Origin: JBBQHX01 sp035306065
GTDB lineage: Bacteria; Gemmatimonadota; Gemmatimonadetes; Gemmatimonadales; Gemmatimonadaceae
Direction: 5' to 3'
Assembly (NCBI GenBank): GCA_035306065.1
Contig: DATGOL010000030.1
Location: 19,143-83,142 of the forward strand
DNA length: 64,000 nt
Shown: in pieces, positions 35,138 to 43,546 of the stretch
Layout of the letters: each line of letters opens with the position of its first letter
Numbering within the stretch: the stretch's first letter is position 1
The notes under the pieces: generated by a model
Databases searched by the model: none
What the model was told of the DNA's origin: nothing
Seen by the model: only the letters and a program-made list of their open reading frames with translations
Program-made: the position numbers and the translations under genes

Positions 35138-35890
35138 CTACTTCGCGGGTCGGGTTGCCGAAGCGCGAAGGTAATCGCGATTCATGCGCCCGATTACGTC
35201 AATGCTGATCTCCTTTGGGCAGGCTTCCTGACACTCGCCGAACAGAGTGCAGCCACCGAAGCCTTCCGAATCCATCTGCTCGACCATGGAAATCGCCCGG
35301 CGATCGCGCTCAGGCTGCCCCTGCGGCAGGAGTCCCAGGTGCGTGATCTTCGCGCCCGTAAAGAGCGATGCCGAACCGTTAGGGCACGCTGCCACGCACG
35401 CACCGCACCCAATGCAGGCAGCGGCGTCCATTGACGTATCAACGTTGGGCTTCGAGATCGGCACGGCGTTCGCGTCAGGCGCGTTGCCGGTCTGGACGGA
35501 AACGTAGCCGCCAGACGCGATGATCCGGTCCAGTGACGAGCGATCCACCGCCAGATCACGAAGCACCGGGAACGCCGTAGCGCGCCAGGGCTCGATGTGT
35601 ATCTGGTCGCCATCCTTGAAGCTGCGCATGTGCAGCTGGCAGGTGGCGGTACCGCGAGAAGGACCGTGAGGCACGCCATTGATCATCATGCCGCAGGATC
35701 CGCAAATGCCTTCCCGGCAATCATGGTCGAATGCTATCGGGCGCTTCCCTTCCTCCGTCAGGCGCTCGTTTACCACGTCGAGCATCTCGAGGAAGGACAT
35801 GTCGGGACTCACGTCCCGCGCAACATAAGTCTCCATGCGCCCGGGCGAATCGGGCCCATCCTGTCGCCACACGTGCAGAGTGAGATTCAT
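35138..35890 (-). CDS. sdhB: succinate dehydrogenase iron-sulfur subunit
   Basis: About 250 residues, called from ATG 35890, which shares one base with the sdhA stop; a GTG at 35893 would add one residue. SdhB relays electrons from FAD to quinone through three clusters. The 2Fe-2S ligands are in CREGICGSCGMMING and the later TCQLH. The 4Fe-4S and 3Fe-4S motifs are CIGCGACVAACPNGSA, GECQEACPKEI and a Cys in GGCTLFGEC. The pattern and lengths match the Bacteroides/Wolinella-type enzyme. Confidence 0.96.
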   Translation of the reverse strand: MNLTLHVWRQDGPDSPGRMETYVARDVSPDMSFLEMLDVVNERLTEEGKRPIAFDHDCREGICGSCGMMINGVPHGPSRGTATCQLHMRSFKDGDQIHIEPWRATAFPVLRDLAVDRSSLDRIIASGGYVSVQTGNAPDANAVPISKPNVDTSMDAAACIGCGACVAACPNGSASLFTGAKITHLGLLPQGQPERDRRAISMVEQMDSEGFGGCTLFGECQEACPKEISIDVIGRMNRDYLRASATRPAK

Positions 35891-37803
35891 CACTTGTAAC
35901 TCCGGATGCTGGGCTGCACTCGCTCGAACTCGAGTGGCTCCTTGTGCATTATGGGCGCCTTGCCTTCACCAGCGTACTCCCATGCCGCCACGTAGCTGAA
36001 CTTGTCATCGTGCCGCAGTGCTTCGCCTTCGGGCGTCTGGTGCTCCTCACGGAAGTGGCCGCCACACGACTCCTCACGGTGCAGCGCATCGATGCACATG
36101 AGTTCCGCGAGCTCCAGGTAATCCGCCACACGAGCAGCGTGCTCGAGTGACTGGTTGAGCTCCGCACCCTCGCCAGGCACCAGCACGTTCTGCCAGAACT
36201 CCTCGCGAATGGCCGGAATGCGATCGATTGCAGCCTGCAGCCCCGAAGCAGTTCGGGCCATGCCGCAGTTCTCCCACATGAGTGAACCGAGCTCGCGGTG
36301 GAACGACGTTACCGTTCGCTTGCCGTTGATGGAAAGGAGGCGCTTGGTCATGTTCGCCACACCTTCCACCGCCGCACGGACCTCGGGATGATCCTCACTA
36401 ACCGGCTGCGGTTTGGCAGACGCGATGTAGTCGCCGATAGTGAGCGGCAGAATGAAGTATCCGTCTGCCAGCCCCTGCATCAGCGCACTTGCTCCAAGCC
36501 TGTTCGCGCCGTGATCGGAGAAGTTCGCCTCACCACCCACGTGCAATCCGGGTATCGTACTCATCAGGTTGTAGTCAACCCAGAGCCCGCCCATCGTGTA
36601 GTGCACCGCCGGGTAGATGCGCATCGGTACCTCGTACGGATTTTCGTCCGTGATGCGCTCGTACATCTCGAACAGGTTCCCGTAGCGCTCCTCGATCTTC
36701 TCTCGGCCCAGACGCTGGATAGCATCGCGGAAATCGAGGTACACTCCCAGCCCCGTTTCGCCAACTCCGCGGCCTTCGTCACATACCATCTTGGCGGCAC
36801 GTGAGGCGATGTCTCGCGGGGACAGGTTGCCGAAGCTCGGATAGCGACGCTCCAGATAGTAGTCGCGCTCGTCGTCCGGAATCTGCGATGGCGGACGCTT
36901 GTCGCCCACCTTCTTCGGAACCCATACGCGGCCGTCGTTACGCAGCGACTCCGACATGAGCGTGAGCTTGGACTGATAGTCGCCGCTCTGCGGGATGCAC
37001 GTTGGATGGATCTGCGTGAAACAGGGATTGGCGAATGCCGCGCCACGCTTGTGCGCACGCCAGATCGCGGAAGCGTTGGACCCCTTGGCGTTCGTTGACA
37101 GATAGAAGACGTTGCCGTAGCCGCCCGTGGCAAGGATCACGGCGTCTCCGAGCATCGGGTAAATGCGCCCTGTCACGAGGTCGCGGGCAACCACTCCGCG
37201 CGCGACACCGTCCACGACAATGAGGTCACGCATCTCGGTGCGCGGGTACATTGTCACCGTGCCCTTCTGAATCTCCTTCTCGAGCGCCTGGTAGCAGCCG
37301 AGCAAGAGCTGCTGTCCCGTTTGCCCGCGAGCATAGAAGGTGCGCGAAACCTGTGCGCCGCCGAAGGAACGGTTTGCCAGAAGGCCGCCGTATTCACGCG
37401 CGAATGGAACTCCCTGCGCCACACACTGATCGATGATGTTCAGGCTGATTTCCGCCAGCCTGTACACATTCGCCTCACGAGCGCGGAAGTCGCCACCCTT
37501 GATGGTGTCGTAGAAAAGACGGAAAACACTGTCTCCGTCGTTCTGGTAGTTCTTTGCTGCGTTTATTCCACCCTGCGCGGCAATCGAGTGGGCACGGCGC
37601 GGCGAGTCCTGAAAGCACAGGCAGGACACCTCGTACCCCAGCTCCGCGAGCGACGCGGCTGCGGCACCGCCGGCCAGGCCGGAACCGACCACGATCACGT
37701 GGGATTTCCGCTTGTTGGCCGGGTTCACAAGCTTCATGTCGAAGCGATGCTTGTCCCAGCTCTGCTCCAGCGGACCGGAAGGAATGCGTGCGTTTAGCTC
37801 CAT
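35890..37803 (-). CDS. sdhA: succinate dehydrogenase flavoprotein subunit
   Basis: Called from ATG 37803 (637 residues), with a GGTGAG site seven bases upstream; the frame opens slightly earlier at a TTG. SdhA oxidises succinate on a covalently bound FAD. The dinucleotide loop VVGSGLAGGAAAA is at 38-50 and His72, the FAD attachment site, in RRAHSIAAQGG. Active-site segments HYTMGGLWVDYN and HGANRLGASALMQGLADG follow near 400-450. Length and the long insertion near 150-330 are those of type B succinate dehydrogenase/fumarate reductase. Confidence 0.96.
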   Translation of the reverse strand: MELNARIPSGPLEQSWDKHRFDMKLVNPANKRKSHVIVVGSGLAGGAAAASLAELGYEVSCLCFQDSPRRAHSIAAQGGINAAKNYQNDGDSVFRLFYDTIKGGDFRAREANVYRLAEISLNIIDQCVAQGVPFAREYGGLLANRSFGGAQVSRTFYARGQTGQQLLLGCYQALEKEIQKGTVTMYPRTEMRDLIVVDGVARGVVARDLVTGRIYPMLGDAVILATGGYGNVFYLSTNAKGSNASAIWRAHKRGAAFANPCFTQIHPTCIPQSGDYQSKLTLMSESLRNDGRVWVPKKVGDKRPPSQIPDDERDYYLERRYPSFGNLSPRDIASRAAKMVCDEGRGVGETGLGVYLDFRDAIQRLGREKIEERYGNLFEMYERITDENPYEVPMRIYPAVHYTMGGLWVDYNLMSTIPGLHVGGEANFSDHGANRLGASALMQGLADGYFILPLTIGDYIASAKPQPVSEDHPEVRAAVEGVANMTKRLLSINGKRTVTSFHRELGSLMWENCGMARTASGLQAAIDRIPAIREEFWQNVLVPGEGAELNQSLEHAARVADYLELAELMCIDALHREESCGGHFREEHQTPEGEALRHDDKFSYVAAWEYAGEGKAPIMHKEPLEFERVQPSIRSYK

Positions 37804-37818
37804 AATGCTACTCACCAA

Positions 37819-38481
37819 TCAGGCTATAATGCCGAACAGGATCGCCAGCGGCACCGCGGAAAATCCGAGTGCAAGCACGATGGCGATAATGGTGGGCAGG
37901 CGGCGTTGCAGCGGATGTGCACTTGCCCTGAATACGCCGAGCGTTCGCATGGAAGCCCAGGCGCCGTGGTACAGATGCAACCCGAGGAACAACATTGCCA
38001 CCAGGTAAAAGGCAACGATCAGCGGGTTCGAAAACGCAGTCGTGAGGTTGTGGAACGGCCTCAGGTGCACGAACTGCGGATGCACGGTGCCAACCGTGAA
38101 GTGCAGGATGTGAAATACGAGCCACACGAGGAGGAACACGCCGCCAATGCGTATGGTGCGCGAAGCCCAGGTCGATACCTGGGGATCAACCTTCTCGTAT
38201 CCGCGGCCGCGTGCAGTCTGCTTGCGTCGGGTCAGCTGGAACGCTGCCACCACGTGCAGGATCACAGCCAGCAGCAGCACGGCCCGAATGGCCCAGAGGG
38301 CCGCGCCTCCACCAATCTCCCGCAGTGAAGCGGCGTACGAATCAATCGCCTCCTGCCCCTGAAAGGCCAGGAGATTTCCCGACATATGGCCGATTACGAA
38401 GCCGATCCCAATCAGGCCGGTAACAGCCATTACCGCCTTCTTGCCTATCGTGCTTCTCCAGAGCGACATCACCCAGTTCAT
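37819..38481 (-). CDS. sdhC: succinate dehydrogenase cytochrome b subunit
   Basis: Called from ATG 38481 (220 residues) with GAGG seven bases upstream. Five hydrophobic helices (about 16-36, 62-80, 110-132, 150-172, 192-215) and histidines in GHMSGNLL, LHVVAAF, FHILHF and GLHLYHGAW fit the five-helix, two-heme-b anchor of type B enzymes. There is no separate SdhD. It is the first gene of sdhC-A-B, the normal order for this class. Confidence 0.93.
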   Translation of the reverse strand: MNWVMSLWRSTIGKKAVMAVTGLIGIGFVIGHMSGNLLAFQGQEAIDSYAASLREIGGGAALWAIRAVLLLAVILHVVAAFQLTRRKQTARGRGYEKVDPQVSTWASRTIRIGGVFLLVWLVFHILHFTVGTVHPQFVHLRPFHNLTTAFSNPLIVAFYLVAMLFLGLHLYHGAWASMRTLGVFRASAHPLQRRLPTIIAIVLALGFSAVPLAILFGIIA

Positions 38482-38635
38482 GTTGAGGCCTCGTGAAGCT
38501 GTCGTTGCCGGCGCAGGTACGACGTGCACCCCGCTGCCCCGCGATAAGTCTGCAGGGAAGCAGCGTCACACATGCATTCCCACCGTCTTGCCACCTTCCG
38601 CTCCTGGCGGAATACCCTCACGTTCGTGCGATCCA

Positions 38636-39565
38636 TCAACCGGCAAGCGCGCGCATGGGTTCGCGAACCGCCTCTGCACTCTGTGCCAGGCTCGCCCGCT
38701 CCTCCGCAGTCAGTTCAACCTCGATCACCTTCTGCAGTCCGCCCCTGCCAAGCTTGCACGGCACACCAAGGAAGATTCCCGACTCGCCGTACTCGCCTTC
38801 CAGGTAGGCTGCACACGGAAGGATTCTCCGCTGATCCAGCACGATCGCCTCAACCATCTGCACAGCTCCCGCAGACGGCGCGTAGAACGCAGAGCCGGTC
38901 TTGAGGTGCTTGACGATTTCAGCACCACCGTTCCGCGTGCGATCCACTATCGCGTCCAGTGTCGTGCGGTCCAGCAGCTGCGTAACGGGAATGCCGCTAA
39001 CCGCCGTGTAGGAAATGAGCGGCACCATGGTGTCTCCGTGACCTCCCAGTACCATTGCCTGGATGTCTCGCACGGACACGTCCATCGCCTCGGCCAGGAA
39101 TGCGCGATACCTCGCAGTGTCCAGCACGCCGGCCATGCCGATTACGCGCTCACGCGGAAAGCCCGTGGCTTCCTTCGCCACATGGCACATCACGTCGAGC
39201 GGGTTGGACACCACGATGACGATCGCGTCAGGCGAGCTGGCACGCACCTGCTCGGATACCGACCTCACGATGCCAGCGTTCGTCTTCAGCAGGTCATCAC
39301 GCGACATGCCCGGCTTGCGCGCAATGCCGGCGGTGATAACCACGATGTCCGAGCCGGCAGTCTCATCGTATCCGTTGGTACCGGTAACCCGGCTGTCGAA
39401 ACCTTCAATCGGGGCTGACTGCCACTGGTCCAGTGCCTTCCCCTGCGGAATGCCTTCGGCAACGTCCACCATTACTACCTGGCGTGCCAGCTCCTTCTCT
39501 GCAATTCGCTGAGCGGTGGTTGCGCCAACGTTACCGGCACCAACGACCGTGATCTTGTTGACCAT
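38636..39565 (-). CDS. mdh: malate dehydrogenase (LDH-like)
   Basis: Called from ATG 39565 (309 residues), giving the N-terminus MVNKITVVGAGNVG. The enzyme oxidises malate to oxaloacetate with NAD+. The NAD loop GAGNVGAT is at 9-16, Asp35 follows the second strand and favours NAD. The substrate Arg83 in IARKPGMSR marks malate rather than lactate use. Arg89, Arg153 and the catalytic His176 (GGHGDT) complete the site. It lies between moaA and sdhC, and both gaps are about 100-150 bases, so it may be transcribed alone or with sdh. Confidence 0.96.
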   Translation of the reverse strand: MVNKITVVGAGNVGATTAQRIAEKELARQVVMVDVAEGIPQGKALDQWQSAPIEGFDSRVTGTNGYDETAGSDIVVITAGIARKPGMSRDDLLKTNAGIVRSVSEQVRASSPDAIVIVVSNPLDVMCHVAKEATGFPRERVIGMAGVLDTARYRAFLAEAMDVSVRDIQAMVLGGHGDTMVPLISYTAVSGIPVTQLLDRTTLDAIVDRTRNGGAEIVKHLKTGSAFYAPSAGAVQMVEAIVLDQRRILPCAAYLEGEYGESGIFLGVPCKLGRGGLQKVIEVELTAEERASLAQSAEAVREPMRALAG

Positions 39566-39629
39566 GCCTTCCAAACGGCTAAGGTGAATACTCGCAAGCT
39601 CGGTCAAGTTACCCGAGCCATCCGGCCAC

Positions 39630-39658
39630 TGCAACGTACCCTTAAATCATACGTTGCA
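39630..39658. promoter_or_regulatory. 9-base inverted repeat between moaA and mdh
   Basis: TGCAACGTA and TACGTTGCA are perfect inverted copies separated by 11 bases. The element starts eight bases after the moaA stop and ends about 65 bases before the mdh start. It could be an operator of mdh or a 3' hairpin of moaA; no T-run follows on the minus strand. A weak -35/-10 (TTGCAG, 17 bases, TAACTT) begins inside the mdh-proximal arm, which favours the operator reading. Confidence 0.5.
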
Positions 39659-39665
39659 CATAAAG

Positions 39666-40652
39666 TCATCCGCCTACCTGAGACAAGGCACGAAGCCCGC
39701 CGGTACGCAGTTGAAGCAACTCATGCTCGAGCGGCTTCTCTGCGAGCGCCTTCCGAAACAGCTGCTCCAGCTCCCTGCCCTCCCGCAAAGGCGTTCGAAG
39801 GTCAACCTCGTGATCGCCGAACAGGCATGTTCGAAGTCGTCCGTCCGCAGTTAGCCGCACCTTGTTGCATGACGCACAGTAACTGTGTGTCATTGGCGTG
39901 ATCACTCCAATCGTTCCTGCAGCACTCGGCAGACGGTAATAGCGCGCCGGACCATTGCCGCCCGGGCCAGCGCACTCCTCGAGTTCTCCGTGTGCACGGG
40001 AGACAACTCCCAGAACTTCGGAAGACGGCACCACTTCATTCATTCCATCCGCACCCAGTTCGCCAACCGGCATCAGTTCGATGAATCGAACATGCCACCG
40101 CCACGCCAGCGTGAGGCCCGCGAGGTCAGCGATCTCATCATCATTTACCCCGCGCATCACCACCACGTTGAGCTTGATGGGAGCGAGCCCCGCTTCCTCC
40201 GCAGCCTTCAGTGCATCGAGTGGATCAAAGGCGAGTGATCGCCTCGCAATTGACCGAATACGTTCGGCGCGCAGGCTGTCCACACTCATGTTCACCCGGT
40301 TCACGCCCGCAGCGCGCAGCGAGTGCGCCATGGAAGGCAGCCTCACCCCGTTCGTGGAGAGTGCAATGTCCTGGACAGACGGAATGTCCCGGAGCATTCG
40401 CACGAGGCTTTCGAGGTCCGGACGAATCGTTGGTTCGCCACCGGTTAGGCGGAGGCTTCGCAGTCCCAGCGGAGCAAGCTGCCTCACGATCTCCGCTATC
40501 TCCTCGTAGCTCAGGATATCCGACTTCGGAAGCCACGGCAGCCCTTCTACAGGCATGCAGTACCGGCATCGAAAGTTGCAGCGGTCGGTCACCGAGATGC
40601 GCAGGTACTCGATGCCTCTGCCGTGCTGGTCGAGAAGGCCGCGCGCATTCAC
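39666..40652 (-). CDS. moaA: GTP 3',8-cyclase MoaA
   Basis: Called from GTG 40652 (328 residues), which overlaps the moaE stop as GTGA; an ATG at 40673 would overlap by 25 bases. MoaA is a radical-SAM enzyme that starts molybdenum cofactor synthesis from GTP. The SAM cluster is CNFRCRYC (about 25-32), LTGGEPT follows, and the C-terminal cluster for GTP is CASCNKVRL plus the Cys of LRTCLFG. The conserved C-terminal Gly-Gly (SQVGG) is kept. Confidence 0.95.
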   Translation of the reverse strand: MNARGLLDQHGRGIEYLRISVTDRCNFRCRYCMPVEGLPWLPKSDILSYEEIAEIVRQLAPLGLRSLRLTGGEPTIRPDLESLVRMLRDIPSVQDIALSTNGVRLPSMAHSLRAAGVNRVNMSVDSLRAERIRSIARRSLAFDPLDALKAAEEAGLAPIKLNVVVMRGVNDDEIADLAGLTLAWRWHVRFIELMPVGELGADGMNEVVPSSEVLGVVSRAHGELEECAGPGGNGPARYYRLPSAAGTIGVITPMTHSYCASCNKVRLTADGRLRTCLFGDHEVDLRTPLREGRELEQLFRKALAEKPLEHELLQLRTGGLRALSQVGG

Positions 40653-41074
40653 GCGTCCCTGCCTGTTGCACATGGCTCAACCCACTCGCTGCTGCCGTCA
40701 GCATACGACTCGTGCTTCCAGATCGGCACGCGTTGCTTGATCTCGTCGAGTGTCCATCGGCACGCCTCAAACGCCGCATCCCTGTGAGCGTGAGCGGCGG
40801 CTACCACGATGGAGATCTCTCCCACGGCAAGCTTCCCGCTACGATGCACTGCCTCAACGACGGTGGAAAACCGCGTCTCTGCCTCCGCGAGAATCGCAGC
40901 AATCTCGAGTTCAGCCATCGCTTCGTAGGCAGAATACTCTAGCTCCACCACGCCTCTGCCCAGGTGATGATCGCGAACGGTGCCGACGAACAGAACGGTT
41001 CCGCCCCGATCGGCACCGGCCACAAGATCCAGTACTCCTGCGGGGTCCAAGGCGGTGGACACGATTCGAGCCAT
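40649..41074 (-). CDS. moaE: molybdopterin synthase catalytic subunit
   Basis: Called from ATG 41074 (141 residues), two bases after moaD. MoaE transfers sulfur from MoaD thiocarboxylate to precursor Z. Typical segments are GGTVLFVGTVRDH, ELEYSAYEAMAE, HRSGKLAVGEISIVV (His and Gly of the active site) and the catalytic Lys region DEIKQRVPIWKHE. It keeps the family length. Confidence 0.95.
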   Translation of the reverse strand: MARIVSTALDPAGVLDLVAGADRGGTVLFVGTVRDHHLGRGVVELEYSAYEAMAELEIAAILAEAETRFSTVVEAVHRSGKLAVGEISIVVAAAHAHRDAAFEACRWTLDEIKQRVPIWKHESYADGSSEWVEPCATGRDA

Positions 41075-41076
41075 GC

Positions 41077-41319
41077 TCAGCCTCCGCCCACCGGCGGTAT
41101 GACTGCGACCACGTCTCCGGGCTCCAGGCGTCGATCGGCGGGCGCATACCGCTCGTTCACTGCCACCATCGGAAACCTCGGCAGGCCGGCCCCTCCCGGG
41201 CGAGCGCGAAGCTCGCCGACCACATCCCCCGCGGTGGCACCGGGCTCCAGTTGCAGCGACAGGCTGCATTCGCCGAGTGACTCGGCGTAGCTGGCAAAGA
41301 GAAGGACTTCTACTGTCAC
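41077..41319 (-). CDS. moaD: molybdopterin synthase sulfur carrier subunit
   Basis: An 80-residue ubiquitin-fold protein that starts at GTG 41319 and ends in Gly-Gly-Gly (IPPVGGG), the site that is adenylated and thiocarboxylated. The N-terminal VEVLLFASYAE and the AVNERYA segment are typical. It is the first gene of moaD-moaE-moaA. The activating enzyme (MoeB) is not in the window. No ribosome site or promoter was recognised upstream. Confidence 0.92.
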   Translation of the reverse strand: MTVEVLLFASYAESLGECSLSLQLEPGATAGDVVGELRARPGGAGLPRFPMVAVNERYAPADRRLEPGDVVAVIPPVGGG

Positions 41320-41380
41320 CGGCGGAGTAGCGAGGGAGGAGTGAAAGTGCTCACACCTTCAAGATTACCGACCGGCATGA

Positions 41381-41414
41381 AAAGACGCGAGCCGCGCAGC
41401 GTGGGCGCGGCTCG
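41381..41414 (-). terminator. intrinsic terminator of the HU gene
   Basis: A perfect 10-base GC-rich stem (41388-41397 with 41405-41414, loop of seven) is followed on the minus strand by CGTCTTTTC. This is the only hairpin in the window seen with a T-rich tail. It lies about 90 bases after the HU stop and separates that gene from moaDEA. Confidence 0.75.
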
Positions 41415-41502
41415 TTCTGGTGGTACAGGTCAGCAGGAATCCGGGTTCCCTGCCGGAGGCGGGCAAGGCGTCGCTCAGGTAGCGGCCCCGAATGGCAGCA
41501 GC

Positions 41503-41835
41503 TCAGGGCATTGCGGCGGGCAGATCCGCGTCCTCGTCAACGTCTCCGGCCACCATGGCGCGGAGCTCCTTTGACGGCTTGAACACTGGCACGGGACGGG
41601 CAGACACCTCAACAGGGTCTCCCGTACGCGGATTGCGCGCCATGCGGGTTTTGCGATGGCGGATCTTGAAGGTGCCGAACCCGCGCACCTCGATATTCTG
41701 CTGTTCCTGGAGCGCGTCCTTGATCGCGTCGAGGAAAGCGTCAACGACGCGCGCACAGTCCTTCTTTGATATCAGCGGTCCGCTCGTGTCGGAAATGGAC
41801 GCGCTGACACGCTCGACCAGGTCGGCTTTGGTCAT
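41503..41835 (-). CDS. HU/IHF family DNA-binding protein
   Basis: A 110-residue nucleoid protein. The dimer core begins MTKADLVERVSASI; the signature GFGTFKIRHRKTRMARNPRTG (about 53-73) forms the DNA-wrapping arms, and VPVFKPSKELR closes the fold. A 20-residue acidic tail (DVDEDADLPAAMP) follows. GAGGA lies five bases before the ATG. With its own promoter and terminator it is a single-gene unit. HU versus IHF alpha/beta cannot be decided. Confidence 0.93.
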   Translation of the reverse strand: MTKADLVERVSASISDTSGPLISKKDCARVVDAFLDAIKDALQEQQNIEVRGFGTFKIRHRKTRMARNPRTGDPVEVSARPVPVFKPSKELRAMVAGDVDEDADLPAAMP

Positions 41836-41883
41836 TGAAATCCTCGGTCTCGGACGCCGTGATCGGATGACGTTCGCGAGCCG

Positions 41884-41912
41884 AACTTAGAGCCTTAACC
41901 GTTGTGTGTCAA
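41884..41912 (-). promoter_or_regulatory. sigma70-type promoter of the HU gene
   Basis: A perfect TTGACA (41912-41907) lies 17 bases from TAAGTT (41889-41884) on the minus strand, about 50 bases before the HU start. This fits strong constitutive expression. Confidence 0.78.
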
Positions 41913-41927
41913 GCGCTTGGACGATTC

Positions 41928-43043
41928 CTACCCGCGCGAGCTAACCGTATCGAGGAACTCGGAGAAGTGTCCCTGTGCGTCATGAGGACCCGGTGCACCC
42001 TCGGGATGGTACTGCACGCCAAGAACCGGCAGAGTCCGGTGACGCAATCCCTCAACGGTACCATCGTTCAGGTTCACGTGCGTAACCCTCAGATCGGCGG
42101 CCCCGGGAATGCCCGTTTCGCTCCCGCGTACGGCGAACCCGTGGTTCTGCGAAGTGATGAGAACCTTGCCGTCATCCAGCGAGCGTACAGGCTGGTTGCC
42201 ACCCCGATGACCGAACGGAAGCTTTTCGGTTTCGCCGCCGAATGCGAGTGCAAGCAGCTGGTGCCCGAGGCAGATTCCGAACATCGGTGTACCGGCATCA
42301 GCCAGTTTCCGCACGTTCTCCGGAGCGTAGGTAACTGCCGCCGGATCCCCTGGCCCGTTCGACAGGAACACACCATCCGGCTTGAGCGCGAGAACCTCGT
42401 CTGCCGGGGTGTTGGCGGGCACTACGGTAACGCGGCAATCGTGGTTTTCGAAGATACGCAGAATGTTGCGCTTGATCCCGAAATCGTAGGCCACCACGTG
42501 GTGGGAAGCAGCGGAGTCGCCCACCTGGTAGGGCTGCGTGGTGGAGACGACGGAGGCGAGGTCGCGCCCTTCCATGGGAGGACAGGCATCGAGCGCGAGC
42601 AGTGCCTCACGACTTGGCTCTGTGCCCTCGGCAATCACCCCGCGCATCACGCCAGCGGTGCGCAGGTGACGGGTGAGACGGCGCGTGTCCACCTCGTGCA
42701 GCACGGGAACACCCGCGCGCGCGAGCCACTCGTCCAGCCCTTCGTTGGCACGCCAGTTGGAATACCTGCGGGAAAACTCCCGCACGATCACACCGGCTAC
42801 CTGCACTGAAGAGGACTCTGGGTCGTCCGGATTCACGCCGTAGTTCCCGACGTGCGGTACGGTGAGTACCACGATCTGCCCGCTGTACGAGGGGTCCGTG
42901 AAGACCTCCTGGTAGCCGGTCATGTTCGTCGTGAATACAACCTCGGCTACTGTCGGGATTTCCGCACCGATCAGTGTGCCGCGAAAAAGGGTTCCGTCCT
43001 CTAGGAGGAGGAACCCCTGTCGATCGCCTGACCCCACGCTCAC
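41928..43043 (-). CDS. carA: carbamoyl-phosphate synthase small subunit
   Basis: A 371-residue glutaminase subunit for carbamoyl phosphate, used for arginine and pyrimidines. The N-terminal domain starts GFLLLEDGTLFRG and contains TNMTGYQEVFTDPSYSGQIV. The amidotransferase triad is complete: Cys in GICLGHQLLALAFGG near residue 260 and His-Glu in VQYHPEG near 345. The GTG start overlaps secG (GTGA). The large subunit carB is not in the window, and it is unusual that carA stands alone after secG. Confidence 0.96.
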   Translation of the reverse strand: MSVGSGDRQGFLLLEDGTLFRGTLIGAEIPTVAEVVFTTNMTGYQEVFTDPSYSGQIVVLTVPHVGNYGVNPDDPESSSVQVAGVIVREFSRRYSNWRANEGLDEWLARAGVPVLHEVDTRRLTRHLRTAGVMRGVIAEGTEPSREALLALDACPPMEGRDLASVVSTTQPYQVGDSAASHHVVAYDFGIKRNILRIFENHDCRVTVVPANTPADEVLALKPDGVFLSNGPGDPAAVTYAPENVRKLADAGTPMFGICLGHQLLALAFGGETEKLPFGHRGGNQPVRSLDDGKVLITSQNHGFAVRGSETGIPGAADLRVTHVNLNDGTVEGLRHRTLPVLGVQYHPEGAPGPHDAQGHFSEFLDTVSSRG

Positions 43044-43432
43044 TGTTCGGTGGTAGGGGGGGGTGCCGGCTGCTCGGCCTCTGGGACCGGCGAGAGAGGC
43101 ACTACCGGTGCTGCGCCTTCGGCGCCGGTTGGGGCCGGAGCCGTTGGAACCGGAGGCGGCGCCATTCCCTCATCCAGAATGGACCTGGGAGCGCGTTGCC
43201 GTGCGGAGAGCAGCTGCAGGATGAAGGCAAGGAGCAGGAAAATGCCCCCGGCCCACCAGCTGACGCGGGTGAGCAGCGTGCCGGCCTGCCTGGTTCCAAT
43301 GAAGGAATCCGATGAGGAACTCGCACCACCGAAGCTTGCAGCCAGGCCGCCGCCCTTTCCACTCTGGAGAAGGATTGCAGCGCCCAGTATGATGCTGTCG
43401 ATGACGAGGAGAATCAGAAAGAAAGTGTACAT
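43040..43432 (-). CDS. secG: protein translocase subunit SecG
   Basis: A 130-residue membrane subunit of the SecYEG translocon. Two helices (about 3-21 and 58-77) flank the conserved loop LLQSGKGGGLAASFGG. The C-terminal 50 residues are a Pro/Ala-rich, low-complexity tail (PPPVPTAPAPTG) longer than in E. coli SecG. It leads a two-gene unit with carA and has its own promoter. Confidence 0.93.
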   Translation of the reverse strand: MYTFFLILLVIDSIILGAAILLQSGKGGGLAASFGGASSSSDSFIGTRQAGTLLTRVSWWAGGIFLLLAFILQLLSARQRAPRSILDEGMAPPPVPTAPAPTGAEGAAPVVPLSPVPEAEQPAPPPTTEQ

Positions 43433-43466
43433 CGCTGGATCAGGGCCTTAACGAGCGTATCCTTGC

Positions 43467-43496
43467 AATATCGCCGATGTCCGGGGCTTCCGTCAA
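43467..43496 (-). promoter_or_regulatory. promoter of secG-carA
   Basis: TTGACG (43496-43491) and GATATT (43472-43467) are 18 bases apart on the minus strand, each matching at least four of six consensus positions. The start would be near 43460, about 28 bases before secG. Confidence 0.6.
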
Positions 43497-43546
43497 CGGC
43501 TGCGGACACCGAATGATTGCGCGGCGGGGTCGATGGGTAGGGAGAT

